Source of the DNA: CAZCJU01 sp964562175
Lineage (GTDB): Bacteria; Bacillota; Clostridia; Oscillospirales; CAG-272
NCBI GenBank assembly: GCA_964562175.1
Contig: CAZLRV010000001.1
Coordinates: forward strand, 168,801 to 232,800
Reading direction: 5' to 3'
Length of the DNA stretch: 64,000 bases
Part shown: piece after piece, positions 14,592 to 24,038 of the stretch
How positions within the stretch are numbered: position 1 is the stretch's first letter
Layout of the letters: the number at the start of each line of letters is the position of its first letter
Made by a program: the position numbers and the translations under genes
Notes under the pieces: model-generated
Seen by the model: only the letters and a program-made list of their open reading frames with translations
Database searches by the model: none
What the model was told of the DNA's origin: nothing

Positions 14592-16787
14592 ATGAAACGT
14601 ATGAGAATAAAAGCAATTACGGCTTGCTTGTTTATTATTATTTATACAATATTATGTGCCTATCCCGTATCAGCACAGGATTTTTCGCTGTTTTTCGGAC
14701 GGGATTACAACACCGGGGCCATAGAATGCGACCACGCCGCACTTGAGGCAACGGACAACGGGCTTGTTTTTACGCCCGATGTGACATTTCCGCCGTATCC
14801 GTCGGCGACTCTGCCGTATTCTATAATAGAGGACGATTATGTTTATTCCTGCCGTTTTACGTTTCTTTCGTCATATTCCTCAAATTGCCCGTTTGCGCTT
14901 TCTTTCGGCGAGAATGAACAGGAAAAACTGCTTTTGTCGCTTACGAAAGGTGCTGTAGCGGAGCTTGTGAGCCTGAACGATGCGGGCGAGTGGAATGTGC
15001 TTTATTCCGAGTCGCTCCTGTCGTATAAAGGCACGGATAAGATATCACCCTCGAAATTCATCGGCTCGGAGCTTGCAGAGACGGCAGAGCTTGAGTTGAG
15101 CGTTGTCGTAAAGGACGGCTATGTATTTATTTATGTTGACGGTGTGCTGATAGGCGAGGCATCGACACCCGACTTAATGCGTGGGAAGATAGGCTTTGCC
15201 GGTCACGGCTGCAGTGTGCTTATAAAGAGCATTTCCGTCAGCTATACCCTGCCGCGTATCAACAGTGCTTCCCAATCCTACGACACCGAGCTTTATTCAA
15301 ACAAAAGTCTGAATCCGCTTGTGTTCTCATATGATAACGGCGAGGCTAAAGGCTCGGTCAATTCGGTAATATTCGATGTAAAAAGCGGTGACGGCGTGCT
15401 TTACGCTTATCATGACGGCAAGCACATCGACACGCTTGCCTCACGTATTGACTCGTACAGACAAAAGACGATACTGTCGTTTTATCTTTCCGATAACGAA
15501 AGCGCAGAGCTTTTTTCGACCTTTGCAGATGAAAACAATATTCACGATTCATATATAATATCGTCCTCGGAGAGCTGTATCAAAAAAGCGATAGGCACGA
15601 GCAAATTCAGACGGGGCGTACTCGATCTTTCCTCCGCATCCTCCGTATCCGTTGACGAATGCACGCAAAGGCTATATTCTCTCGGAATACGCACGCTTAT
15701 TTTATCAAAGGAGTGTGCCGACTTCGATACCGTATACGCCTTTCGTCGTCGTATGATAAATGTTTTTGTTAGATCCTCCGCATCATATTACGACCTTTTG
15801 TCCTGCGCCTGTGACGGTATTATAACGGATGCACCCGAGCAGCTTGCGGAATTTGCCGAAAAAACGTGCGGCGGCAATATATATTCACCCCCGGTCGTAA
15901 TACCGAAGGCAACCGGGCTTGAGGATATAAAAAATTATTCTTCCGTCGGAGCAATATATATGGACGCTCGCCTTGAGGGTGATGCGATATTCTGCGGCAC
16001 GTTGTCGCTCGATGAGGTATACGAACAGCTAAAGGGCGGCGATTGCGTATTGTATCTTGTATCAAACACCGCCGACAAGGCTTTTTGCGACATCTTAAAT
16101 GAATTTAACGAAAAAAACGGAAGTGCAACGAGGATATTCGCACTGCTCTCAAGTCCTCTTGCCCAATATTGTACAACGCTCGCCTCGGTCTACGCTCATA
16201 TCTACCCAAGCTCCGTGCCTGCGGCGGAGAATGCAAGCACGGCTGTCTTTGAGCTTCAAGCACTGCTTGCCGCCGCTCCCTCCGCATTCATCACAAACGA
16301 GGGCATAAACGATGAGCTTCTGCTCGGCTGTAAGAGTCGCGGCTTCACTGCTTCTCTTTTCGGCGACGGCGAGGGATATTTCGCATATTTTACCGAGAAC
16401 GGTGAAAAATACAAGGATGAAATAATGAGCATATCGGCAAGCGTCGATAAAGACGGCAGGCTCGATGTGGTAGGCTTGACATACGGCGGGGAGAAAATAT
16501 CGCTCACCTCACAAGCAAGACCCGTCGTTATTGACGGCGAGATACATTTCGACGGCACTGCGGTAACGGGCAAGGGTACCTTTGCCGCAGAGGTGAGCAT
16601 CGGAGAGCATGGGCTTATTTCCCCGAGCGTTTATTTCTCACCAATCTCCGGATCCGACTCGCTCGCCGAGCCGAGCGACGGAGGCGAGGGAGTGAGCTTC
16701 GTCACGCTTGCGGTGATATCTATCGTTGTAATAGTTACCGTCGTGGGACTTATCGTGTTTTCTGTACTGCGTAAGAAGCGTAAATGA
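14592..16787 (+). CDS. Secreted, membrane-anchored protein with LamG-like and degenerate GDPD-like domains
   Basis: 731-residue exported protein. A signal peptide covers residues about 1-31 (KRMRIKAITACLFIIIYTIL, cleavage after the VSA-Q region). Residues about 35-215 look like a concanavalin/LamG-type beta sandwich with FIYVDGVLIGEAS. Residues about 235-430 have the alternating pattern of a glycerophosphodiester phosphodiesterase TIM barrel, including GVLDLSS and CDGIITDAPEQLAEF, but the usual HRG and metal-binding residues are not seen. A further domain of unknown type follows, then a C-terminal TM helix and KKRK. It starts at ATG 14592 behind GGAGGTC. Probably a catalytically inactive cell-surface protein; confidence in the domains is moderate. 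Confidence 0.65.
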   Translation: MKRMRIKAITACLFIIIYTILCAYPVSAQDFSLFFGRDYNTGAIECDHAALEATDNGLVFTPDVTFPPYPSATLPYSIIEDDYVYSCRFTFLSSYSSNCPFALSFGENEQEKLLLSLTKGAVAELVSLNDAGEWNVLYSESLLSYKGTDKISPSKFIGSELAETAELELSVVVKDGYVFIYVDGVLIGEASTPDLMRGKIGFAGHGCSVLIKSISVSYTLPRINSASQSYDTELYSNKSLNPLVFSYDNGEAKGSVNSVIFDVKSGDGVLYAYHDGKHIDTLASRIDSYRQKTILSFYLSDNESAELFSTFADENNIHDSYIISSSESCIKKAIGTSKFRRGVLDLSSASSVSVDECTQRLYSLGIRTLILSKECADFDTVYAFRRRMINVFVRSSASYYDLLSCACDGIITDAPEQLAEFAEKTCGGNIYSPPVVIPKATGLEDIKNYSSVGAIYMDARLEGDAIFCGTLSLDEVYEQLKGGDCVLYLVSNTADKAFCDILNEFNEKNGSATRIFALLSSPLAQYCTTLASVYAHIYPSSVPAAENASTAVFELQALLAAAPSAFITNEGINDELLLGCKSRGFTASLFGDGEGYFAYFTENGEKYKDEIMSISASVDKDGRLDVVGLTYGGEKISLTSQARPVVIDGEIHFDGTAVTGKGTFAAEVSIGEHGLISPSVYFSPISGSDSLAEPSDGGEGVSFVTLAVISIVVIVTVVGLIVFSVLRKKRK

Positions 16788-16861
16788 CCGTCAAAATGAT
16801 GAATTATTTGTAAATTTTGCATTTTGCCGATTTTCAAGCCGCTTTTTTCTCCTCTCTGTGC

Positions 16862-16890
16862 TTGACAAAATCGAATAGTTATGGTAAAAT
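16862..16890 (+). promoter_or_regulatory. Promoter of the str operon
   Basis: TTGACA (16862-16867), 17 bp, TAAAAT (16885-16890). The leader of about 110 nt contains a hairpin with 8-bp arms ATTATGCG/CGCATAAT (16898-16924). Confidence 0.82.
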
Positions 16891-17007
16891 ACCAACGATT
16901 ATGCGAAAAGCCTTTCCGCATAATAATAAAATCGGTACAAACAGCGCGTCAAACGGCGTGCGAGGTTGTATATAAACGAATAATATCTATGTAAGGAGGT
17001 GCAAGAA

Positions 17008-17427
17008 TTGCCAACCTTTAACCAACTCGTTAAAAACGGTCGTGAGGACAAGCGTTACAAGTCTAAAGCTCCCGTGCTTCAAAAGGGCTACAACTCCATA
17101 AAGAAGTGCGCTACAGACCAAAGCTCTCCTCAAAAAAGAGGCGTATGTACTAAGGTAACCACAGCTACACCGAAAAAGCCTAACTCCGCTATAAGAAAAA
17201 TAGCCAGAGTAAAGCTCGTAAACGGTCTTGAGGCTACCTGCTACATTCCCGGTATCGGTCATAACCTTCAGGAGCACTCCGTCGTACTCATAAGAGGCGG
17301 ACGTGTACGTGACCTCCCCGGTGTACGTTACCACATCATCAGAGGCACTCTGGACGCTCAGGGCGTTGCCAAGAGAAATCAGAGCCGTTCGCTCTACGGT
17401 GCAAAAAGAGCAAAAGCCGGCAAATAA
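17008..17427 (+). CDS. rpsL: 30S ribosomal protein S12
   Basis: 139-residue S12, a decoding-centre protein and the streptomycin target. PKKPNSAIRKIARVKL and VRDLPGVRYHIIRG are the diagnostic loops. The real start is TTG at 17008 (MPTFNQLVKN), 6 nt after the strong AAGGAGGTG; the GTG at 16999 belongs to that ribosome binding site itself. First gene of rpsL-rpsG-fusA-tuf. Confidence 0.96.
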   Translation: MPTFNQLVKNGREDKRYKSKAPVLQKGYNSIKKCATDQSSPQKRGVCTKVTTATPKKPNSAIRKIARVKLVNGLEATCYIPGIGHNLQEHSVVLIRGGRVRDLPGVRYHIIRGTLDAQGVAKRNQSRSLYGAKRAKAGK

Positions 17428-17591
17428 TAAAGTCGGATAAGGTTACTTCGGTTTAATATTTCCATATCGTGGGGGCAGTACCTGAACAGATATAATTCGT
17501 TTATATACTATTGGGGACCTACCGTACACAACGGAAGAAAACTTTCGAGTACCTATGATTTCATTAAAAATTTATGAAGGAGGGAAGCACA
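17428..17591 (+). promoter_or_regulatory. rpsL-rpsG intercistronic region
   Basis: 164 nt without an ORF, unusually long inside an r-protein operon. No terminator or promoter is evident. It has GC-rich segments (GGGGGCAGTACC near 17470, TTGGGGACCTACCG near 17511) on both sides of an AT-rich stretch that could fold. In E. coli the equivalent spacer is the S7 binding site; that role here is only inferred. Confidence 0.35.
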
Positions 17592-18062
17592 GTGCCGAGA
17601 AGAGGTCAAATTACAAAGAGAGACGTTTTACCGGATCCGCTTTACAATTCCAAGCTCGTTACAAAGCTCGTTAATAACATAATGTACGACGGCAAAAAAG
17701 GCGTTGCACAGAAGATAGTTTACGATGCTTTCAATATAGTCGAGCAAAAAACAGAAAAAAATCCCCTGGAAGCTTTCCAGGCCGCACTTGAGAACATCAC
17801 ACCCAAGCTGGAAGTTAAGGCTCGCCGTGTCGGCGGTTCAACCTACCAGGTTCCTATGGACGTTCGTCCCGAACGTCAGCTCACTCTCAGCCTTCGTTGG
17901 ATAACGAAGTACTCCAGATTGAGAAGCGAAAGAACCATGGCGGAGAAGCTTGCAGCCGAGATCATCGACGCTATGAACAATACGGGTGCATCCGTAAAGA
18001 AGAAGGAAGACACCCACAAGATGGCGGAAGCAAACAAAGCCTTCGCACACTTCAAATGGTAA
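17592..18062 (+). CDS. rpsG: 30S ribosomal protein S7
   Basis: 156-residue S7, the primary 16S rRNA-binding protein of the 30S head. It reads MPRRGQITKRDVLPDPLYNS from a GTG at 17592 behind GAAGGAGGG, and includes RRVGGSTYQVPMDVRP. The upstream in-frame ATG at 17574 overlaps the ribosome binding site and would add six non-conserved residues. It is 12 bp before fusA. Confidence 0.97.
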   Translation: MPRRGQITKRDVLPDPLYNSKLVTKLVNNIMYDGKKGVAQKIVYDAFNIVEQKTEKNPLEAFQAALENITPKLEVKARRVGGSTYQVPMDVRPERQLTLSLRWITKYSRLRSERTMAEKLAAEIIDAMNNTGASVKKKEDTHKMAEANKAFAHFKW

Positions 18063-18074
18063 GGAGTTACGCAT

Positions 18075-20153
18075 ATGCCGAGAGAATATCCGCTTGAGCT
18101 TACCCGAAATATCGGTATTATGGCTCACATCGATGCCGGCAAGACCACCACTACGGAGAGAATTCTTTTCTATACCGGCAGAACTCACAAAATAGGCGAG
18201 ACTCACGAAGGTGCTGCCACCATGGACTGGATGGCACAGGAGCAGGAAAGAGGTATAACGATCACCTCAGCGGCTACTACCTGCTATTGGAAAAACAACA
18301 GAATAAACATTATCGACACCCCCGGTCACGTTGACTTCACGGTAGAGGTTGAGCGTTCACTTCGTGTACTTGACGGCTCCGTTACGGTATTCTGCGCAAA
18401 GGGCGGCGTTGAGCCTCAGTCCGAAACCGTATGGCGTCAGGCAGACAAGTACCGTGTACCTCGTATGGCTTATGTCAACAAGATGGACATCATGGGCGCA
18501 AACTTCTTCAGAGTTGTTGACATGATGCATGAGAGACTTAAGGCAAATGCCGTGCCGATACAGCTCCCCATAGGTGCGGAGGATACCTTTGTAGGTATAA
18601 TCGACCTTATGGAAATGGAGGCGGACATAAACTCCACAAACGATCAGGGTAAGACCGTGACCGTTACCGCAATTCCCGACGATATGCTTGAAATGGCTCA
18701 GGAATATAGAGCAAAGATGGTTGAGAGCATCGCCGAGACGGACGAGGAGCTTATGGAAAAATACCTCAATGATGAGGAAATTTCCGTTGAAGAGCTTAAG
18801 GCAGCATTGCGTAAGGCTACAATAAACAACGAGATAGTACCTGTTTGCTGCGGTACTTCGTTTAAGAATAAGGGCGTTCAGAAGCTTCTTGACGCTATCG
18901 TTGATTATATGCCCTCACCTCTCGATATCCCCGCTATCAAGGGTGTAAACCCCGAGACCGAGGAGGAAGAGGAGAGAGTATCCGACGATAACGCACCCTT
19001 CTCCGCTCTGGCATTCAAAATAATGACCGACCCCTTTGTCGGAAAGCTCTGCTTCTTCAGAGTTTACTCCGGTAAGGTTGAAAAGGGTACAACGGTCTAC
19101 AACTCGACAAAGAACGCTCACGAGCGTTTCGGCAGAATACTTATGATGCACGCCAACGAGCGTACGGATATAGATATCTGCTACTCGGGTGATATAGCCG
19201 CAGTTGTCGGCGTTAAGGAAACGACGACGGGCGACACGCTCTGCGACGAGTCGCACCCCATAATTCTCGAATCTATGGAGTTCCCCGAGCCCGTCATCAG
19301 AGTTGCGATCGAGCCTAAGACAAAGGCAGGTCAGGAAAAGATGGGTATTGCTTTGGCAAAGCTTGCCGAGGAAGACCCGACATTCCGTACCTACACCGAC
19401 GAGGACACGGCGCAGACCATCATCGCCGGAATGGGTGAGCTTCACCTTGAAATAATCGTTGACAGATTGCTTCGTGAGTTCAAGGTAGAGGCGAATATAG
19501 GTAAGCCTCAGGTTTCCTACAAAGAGACGATACGCAAGAGCGTTGATGTCGATATGAAATACGCACGTCAGTCGGGTGGTAAGGGTCAGTACGGTCACGT
19601 TAAGATCACGATGTCACCCAGCGAACCCGGTAAGGGCTACTCGTTCGAAAGCAAGGTTGTCGGCGGTGAAGTTCCGAAGGAATATATCCCCGCGATCGAT
19701 GCAGGTATTCAGAGCGCAATGCAAACCGGTGTACTTGCGGGCTACAACGTCGTTGACGTTGATGTAGTTTTGACGGGCGGTTCGTACCACGAGGTCGACT
19801 CCTCGGAAATGGCGTTCAAGATCGCCGGTTCAATGGCATTCAAGGACGGTATGAAGCGTGCGGATCCCGTGCTTACAGAGCCTATAATGAAGGTCGTTGT
19901 CGTAACTCCCGATGATTATCTCGGCGACGTTATCGGTGACTTCAGCTCACGCAGAGGACAGATCCAATCCATGGAGGACGTTACCGGTGCAAAGCAGGTA
20001 ACAGCTTTCGTTCCGCTTGCCGAGATGTTCGGCTATGCGACGGATCTCCGTTCACGCACACAGGGTCGTGGCGTATACTCAATGGAACCCAGCCACTTTG
20101 CCGAAGTGCCTAAGAGCATTCAAGAGACTATAATCTCCGGCAGAGCAAAATAA
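18075..20153 (+). CDS. fusA: Translation elongation factor G
   Basis: 692-residue GTPase that drives ribosomal translocation. The P-loop AHIDAGKTTTTERI starts at residue 17, followed by the switch region GAATMDWMAQEQERGITI and DTPGHVDFT. Downstream domains II-V follow the normal order, with the domain IV segment RQSGGKGQYGHVKI. Length is typical. AAGGAGTTACGCAT precedes the start. Confidence 0.98.
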   Translation: MPREYPLELTRNIGIMAHIDAGKTTTTERILFYTGRTHKIGETHEGAATMDWMAQEQERGITITSAATTCYWKNNRINIIDTPGHVDFTVEVERSLRVLDGSVTVFCAKGGVEPQSETVWRQADKYRVPRMAYVNKMDIMGANFFRVVDMMHERLKANAVPIQLPIGAEDTFVGIIDLMEMEADINSTNDQGKTVTVTAIPDDMLEMAQEYRAKMVESIAETDEELMEKYLNDEEISVEELKAALRKATINNEIVPVCCGTSFKNKGVQKLLDAIVDYMPSPLDIPAIKGVNPETEEEEERVSDDNAPFSALAFKIMTDPFVGKLCFFRVYSGKVEKGTTVYNSTKNAHERFGRILMMHANERTDIDICYSGDIAAVVGVKETTTGDTLCDESHPIILESMEFPEPVIRVAIEPKTKAGQEKMGIALAKLAEEDPTFRTYTDEDTAQTIIAGMGELHLEIIVDRLLREFKVEANIGKPQVSYKETIRKSVDVDMKYARQSGGKGQYGHVKITMSPSEPGKGYSFESKVVGGEVPKEYIPAIDAGIQSAMQTGVLAGYNVVDVDVVLTGGSYHEVDSSEMAFKIAGSMAFKDGMKRADPVLTEPIMKVVVVTPDDYLGDVIGDFSSRRGQIQSMEDVTGAKQVTAFVPLAEMFGYATDLRSRTQGRGVYSMEPSHFAEVPKSIQETIISGRAK

Positions 20154-20202
20154 TATAAGCAAAATAAATTAAAGTTTTTCAAATTCAAGGAGGAAAATTC
20201 CA

Positions 20203-21408
20203 ATGGCAAAGAAGAAGTTCGACAGAACAAAAGACCATGTAAACATTGGTACGATCGGTCACGTTGACCACGGTAAGACAACTCTTACCGCCGCTATCAC
20301 AAAGACGCTTTCTCTCGGAAACGAGAACGTTGAGAGCATGGCATACGACCAGATCGACAACGCACCCGAGGAAAAGGCAAGAGGTATCACAATCAACACG
20401 CGTCACGTTGAGTACGAGACGGCTACCCGTCACTACGCTCACGTTGACTGCCCCGGCCACGCCGACTACATCAAGAACATGATCACCGGTGCGGCTCAGA
20501 TGGACGGTGCAATACTCGTTGTTGCAGGTACGGACGGCGTTATGCAGCAGACCCGTGAGCATATCCTGCTCGCTCGTCAGGTTGGCGTTCCCGCTATAGT
20601 TGTATTCCTCAACAAGTGCGACCTTGTTGACGATCCCGAGCTTCTCGAGCTTGTAGAGATGGAAGTTCGCGAGCTGCTCAGCGAGTACGATTTCCCCGGC
20701 GATGATACACCTATCATCAGAGGTTCCGCAAGAGAGGCTCTTCTCTCCACCTCAACAGATCAAAACGATCCCGTATACGCTCCTATCCTTGAGCTTATGC
20801 AGGCAGTTGATACGTTCATCCCCACGCCTGACAGAAAGGCAGATATGCCCTTCCTTATGCCTGTCGAGGACGTATTCTCCATCACCGGTCGTGGTACTGT
20901 TGCAACCGGTAGAGTTGAGAGAGGTACCGTTAAGATGTCCGACACGGTTGAGATCGTAGGTCTTACCACCGAAAAGAGATCCACCGTTGTAACCGGTATC
21001 GAAATGTTCAGAAAGCTGCTTGACCTTGCTCAGGCAGGTGATAACATCGGTCTTCTTCTCCGTGGTATCCAGAAGAACGAGATCGAAAGAGGTCAGGTTA
21101 TTTGTAAGCCCGACTCCATTCATCCCCACACGAAATTCGTAGGTCAGGTTTACGTTCTTACCGAAAAAGAGGGCGGTCGTCAAAAGCCTTTCTTCAAGGG
21201 CTACAGACCTCAGTTCTACTTCAGAACGACTGACGTTACCGGTATAATCGACCTTCCCGAGGGCGTTGAAATGTGCCGCCCCGGCGATAACGTAGATATG
21301 AGAGTTGAGCTTATCACTCCCATCGCTATCGAAAAGGGACTTCGTTTCGCTATCCGTGAGGGTGGTAGAACGGTTGGTTCCGGTGTCGTTTCCGATATCA
21401 TCGAATAA
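20203..21408 (+). CDS. tuf: Translation elongation factor Tu
   Basis: 401-residue GTPase delivering aminoacyl-tRNA. G1 motif GHVDHGKTT (residues 19-27), the effector region ARGITINTRHVEYET, DCPGHADY and NKCDLVDD are all intact. Strong AAGGAGG ribosome binding site and highly biased codon use. It ends the str operon; no terminator is seen in the roughly 25 bp before the FMN riboswitch. Confidence 0.98.
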   Translation: MAKKKFDRTKDHVNIGTIGHVDHGKTTLTAAITKTLSLGNENVESMAYDQIDNAPEEKARGITINTRHVEYETATRHYAHVDCPGHADYIKNMITGAAQMDGAILVVAGTDGVMQQTREHILLARQVGVPAIVVFLNKCDLVDDPELLELVEMEVRELLSEYDFPGDDTPIIRGSAREALLSTSTDQNDPVYAPILELMQAVDTFIPTPDRKADMPFLMPVEDVFSITGRGTVATGRVERGTVKMSDTVEIVGLTTEKRSTVVTGIEMFRKLLDLAQAGDNIGLLLRGIQKNEIERGQVICKPDSIHPHTKFVGQVYVLTEKEGGRQKPFFKGYRPQFYFRTTDVTGIIDLPEGVEMCRPGDNVDMRVELITPIAIEKGLRFAIREGGRTVGSGVVSDIIE

Positions 21409-21429
21409 TTAAATTAAATATCCAATCGG

Positions 21430-21577
21430 TTATTTTCAGGGGTACTCCCCCGTGCAATGCGGGGGAGTACGGTGAAATTCCAAACCGGCGGTATAGCCCG
21501 CGAGCCGCATATGCGGTTGATAACGTGAACCATACGGTGATTCGTTAGCCGACGGTAAAGTCCGGATGAGAGAAAAT
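21430..21577 (+). ncRNA. FMN riboswitch (RFN element)
   Basis: The conserved RFN core is recognisable: CAGGGG at the start, GGTGAAATTCCAAACCGGCG, then TAGCCCGCGAGC, and GTCCGGATGAGAGAAAATA at the end, with variable hairpins between. It precedes a riboflavin-transporter gene, which fits FMN repression. Confidence 0.95.
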
Positions 21578-21599
21578 AATTGCCGAATGACAATATTTC

Positions 21600-21637
21600 C
21601 CGAATATGCCCTGTTATTGTGCATATTCGGTTTTTTT
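21600..21637 (+). terminator. Riboswitch expression-platform terminator
   Basis: Perfect arms CCGAATATGC and GCATATTCGG followed by seven T, located between the aptamer and ribU. FMN binding should favour this hairpin. Confidence 0.9.
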
Positions 21638-21657
21638 CGGCATAGGAGAATTTACTT

Positions 21658-22251
21658 ATGAACAAAAAAATCGTATTCGGGTCGGTTGCGACCGCACTGC
21701 TTGCGTCGCTCTCCGCCGTGCTTATGTTGCTTGAGTTTCCCGTGTCCTTTGCGATGCCCTCATTTATAAAAATGGATTTTTCCGATCTGCCCTGTGTTTT
21801 CGCCTCGATAATGATCTCACCCGTTTCGGGTGTTTTGGCGAGTCTTATAAAATGTCTTATCCACTTTCCGTTTTCATCGACGGGCGGTTCGGGTGAGCTT
21901 GCCAATTTTCTGCTTACCGCCGTTTTTGCTTTTACCACCGGAATAATATATCAAAAGCTGAAGAACCTCAAGGGAATGATACTTGCCGGTATTACGGGCA
22001 GTGTCGCAATGGCGTGTGTGAGCTTGCCGATAAATTATTTTATCACATATCCGGCTTATATTAAAATTTTCTCCATGACAGAGGAAATGATAGTTTCAAT
22101 GTATCAGGCACTGAACCCCGGTATCGATTCTCTGCTTGCCGCACTTCTCGTTTTTAATGTTCCGTTCAATATTATAAAGTGCTTGATAAACGTATTTATC
22201 GCCGCTTTGATGTATAAGTCGCTGAAACCGCTTTTCAAAAAATTTATATAG
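21658..22251 (+). CDS. ribU: Riboflavin ECF transporter S component
   Basis: 197-residue substrate-binding membrane component of an energy-coupling-factor transporter; it needs a shared EcfAAT module encoded elsewhere. Six hydrophobic segments are seen, with the RibU-type LEFPVSFAMPSFIKMDFSDL early in the protein and IKCLIHFPFSSTGGSGELAN after it. FMN riboswitch control supports riboflavin as substrate. AGGAGAATTTACTT precedes the ATG. Confidence 0.92.
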   Translation: MNKKIVFGSVATALLASLSAVLMLLEFPVSFAMPSFIKMDFSDLPCVFASIMISPVSGVLASLIKCLIHFPFSSTGGSGELANFLLTAVFAFTTGIIYQKLKNLKGMILAGITGSVAMACVSLPINYFITYPAYIKIFSMTEEMIVSMYQALNPGIDSLLAALLVFNVPFNIIKCLINVFIAALMYKSLKPLFKKFI

Positions 22252-22258
22252 CAAATAC

Positions 22259-22290
22259 CCGCACTTTTTTGTGCGGATATTTCATTTTTT
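22259..22290 (+). terminator. Terminator of ribU
   Basis: Arms CCGCAC and GTGCGG with a six-T loop, then a T-rich tract, 8 bp after the stop. Confidence 0.75.
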
Positions 22291-22302
22291 TACAAATATC
22301 TA

Positions 22303-22331
22303 TTGCATTTAATAAGCAAATGCGGTATAAT
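22303..22331 (+). promoter_or_regulatory. Promoter of the export protein-metK-recD2-comF-mreB run
   Basis: TTGCAT (22303-22308), 17 bp, TATAAT (22326-22331), about 33 bp before the first gene. Confidence 0.75.
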
Positions 22332-22363
22332 TAGAATAATTATGTTGTATTGAGGTTTTAAGT

Positions 22364-22852
22364 TTGAAAAAGTATCTGATAGCATTCGTTATTTCCATGC
22401 TCCCTATAGTCGAGCTGAGGGGCGGCATTCCCGCGGCTATATTCGGTGACAGCTTCATGGGTGGGGAAAAGATTGCTTGGTATTGGGCTTATCTGCTTTG
22501 CTGTTTCGGAAATCTGCTTCCCATTCCGTTTATTTTGATATTTATCGACAAGGTCATAAAGTGGATGAACGGCTCAAAGCATTTTTCAAAGCTCGGCACT
22601 TGGCTTGAAAAAAAGGCGGCGAAGAACACCGGTAAGGTTCAAAAATACGAATTTTTCGGTCTTATGCTCTTTGTTGCAATTCCCTTGCCCATGACCGGAG
22701 CGTGGACGGGTGCATTGGTTGCGGGCGTTACCAAAATGAAATTCAAGCACGCCATGATTTCGATAACGGGCGGTGTTTTGATAGCCGGTGCGATAGTTAC
22801 GCTCATATGCACCGTATTCCGCACAACACTCGGCTTTATACTCGGAATTTGA
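22364..22852 (+). CDS. Small multidrug export protein family (COG2426) membrane protein
   Basis: 162-residue polytopic membrane protein. It begins with a TTG (22364) behind GAGGTTTT and reads KKYLIAFVISMLPIVELRGG, the signature N-terminus of COG2426, which has a conserved E-L-R-G-G-I-P segment. Later segments PLPMTGAWTGALVAG and a C-terminal hydrophobic helix fit the family. The family name comes from one reported efflux member; the true substrate is unknown. It precedes metK by 22 bp. Confidence 0.85.
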   Translation: MKKYLIAFVISMLPIVELRGGIPAAIFGDSFMGGEKIAWYWAYLLCCFGNLLPIPFILIFIDKVIKWMNGSKHFSKLGTWLEKKAAKNTGKVQKYEFFGLMLFVAIPLPMTGAWTGALVAGVTKMKFKHAMISITGGVLIAGAIVTLICTVFRTTLGFILGI

Positions 22853-22874
22853 ACTGTAAAGAAGGTATATAAAA

Positions 22875-24038
22875 ATGAAGAGATTTTTCACATCGGAGTC
22901 CGTTACGGAGGGACATCCCGACAAAGTATGTGACAGAATATCCGATTCCATACTTGACGAGCTGCTTCGTCAAGACCCGTATGCGCGTGTTGCTTGCGAA
23001 TGCACGGCAACGACGGGACTCGTTCTCGTAATGGGCGAGATAAGCGCAGATGCATACGTCGATATACAGGGCGTGGCACGTCAGGCTCTGCGTGATATCG
23101 GCTATACACGTGCGAAATACGGCTTTGACTGCGAAACGTGTGCGGTGATAAACTCGATACACGAGCAAAGTGCCGATATAGCTCTCGGCGTAAACAAGAG
23201 CATTGAGGCTAAGAACGGTGAGCTTACGGACGGCTTCGACACGGGAGCGGGAGATCAGGGCATGATGTTCGGCTTTGCGTGCAACGAAACAAAGGAGCTT
23301 ATGCCACTGCCCATATCGCTTGCCCATAAAATGGCAAAACGCTTGACCGAGGTAAGAAAAAACGGTACTCTGCCCTATCTCCGTCCAGACGGAAAAACGC
23401 AGATAACCGTAGAATATGAGGGCGATGTCCCTGTGCGTGTTGATACAATAGTCGTTTCCTCACAGCATGACGACGATGTATCGCTCGATACGATAAGAGC
23501 GGATGTCATAGAAAACGTAATACGTCCCGTGGCAGGGGAGTTTATGGACAATAATACGAAGATATATGTAAACCCCACCGGCAGATTTGTTGTCGGCGGC
23601 CCCATGGGAGATACGGGACTTACGGGCAGAAAGATAATAGTAGATACATACGGCGGATATTCACGCCACGGCGGCGGTGCTTTTTCGGGTAAGGACCCGA
23701 CAAAGGTAGACCGCTCTGCCGCATATGCCGCACGATATCTTGCGAAGAACGTCGTTGCCGCAGGACTTTGCACAAAATGCGAGGTTCAAATAGCGTATGC
23801 GATAGGCGTTGCCAAGCCCGTTTCCGTGCTTGTTGAAACCTTCGGCACGGCAAAAATACCCGAGGAGGAGATCGCACACCGTCTGCTCTCCGTTGTAGAC
23901 CTCAGACCCGGTGCGATAATCGAACGCTTCGGTCTGCGTTCTCCCATATACGCCCCGCTCTCCGCTTACGGTCATATGGGACGCGAGGATCTTAACACCC
24001 CATGGGAGAAGCTCGACCTTGTACCGAAGCTGATATGA
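22875..24038 (+). CDS. metK: S-adenosylmethionine synthetase
   Basis: 387-residue enzyme making SAM from ATP and methionine. GHPDK at residues 13-17, GAGDQGMMFG in the middle and GGAFSGKDPTKVDRSAAYAAR are diagnostic. No SAM riboswitch is seen upstream. Its TGA overlaps the recD2 ATG by four bases, an uncommon pairing that suggests coupled translation. Confidence 0.97.
   Translation: MKRFFTSESVTEGHPDKVCDRISDSILDELLRQDPYARVACECTATTGLVLVMGEISADAYVDIQGVARQALRDIGYTRAKYGFDCETCAVINSIHEQSADIALGVNKSIEAKNGELTDGFDTGAGDQGMMFGFACNETKELMPLPISLAHKMAKRLTEVRKNGTLPYLRPDGKTQITVEYEGDVPVRVDTIVVSSQHDDDVSLDTIRADVIENVIRPVAGEFMDNNTKIYVNPTGRFVVGGPMGDTGLTGRKIIVDTYGGYSRHGGGAFSGKDPTKVDRSAAYAARYLAKNVVAAGLCTKCEVQIAYAIGVAKPVSVLVETFGTAKIPEEEIAHRLLSVVDLRPGAIIERFGLRSPIYAPLSAYGHMGREDLNTPWEKLDLVPKLI

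Noticed and set aside
20185..20562. ORFs antisense to tuf and fusA.
   Set aside because: Shadow frames of highly expressed genes with strong codon bias; no supporting signals.
22853..22874. Possible SAM riboswitch before metK.
   Set aside because: The gap is only 22 bp and holds just a ribosome binding site.
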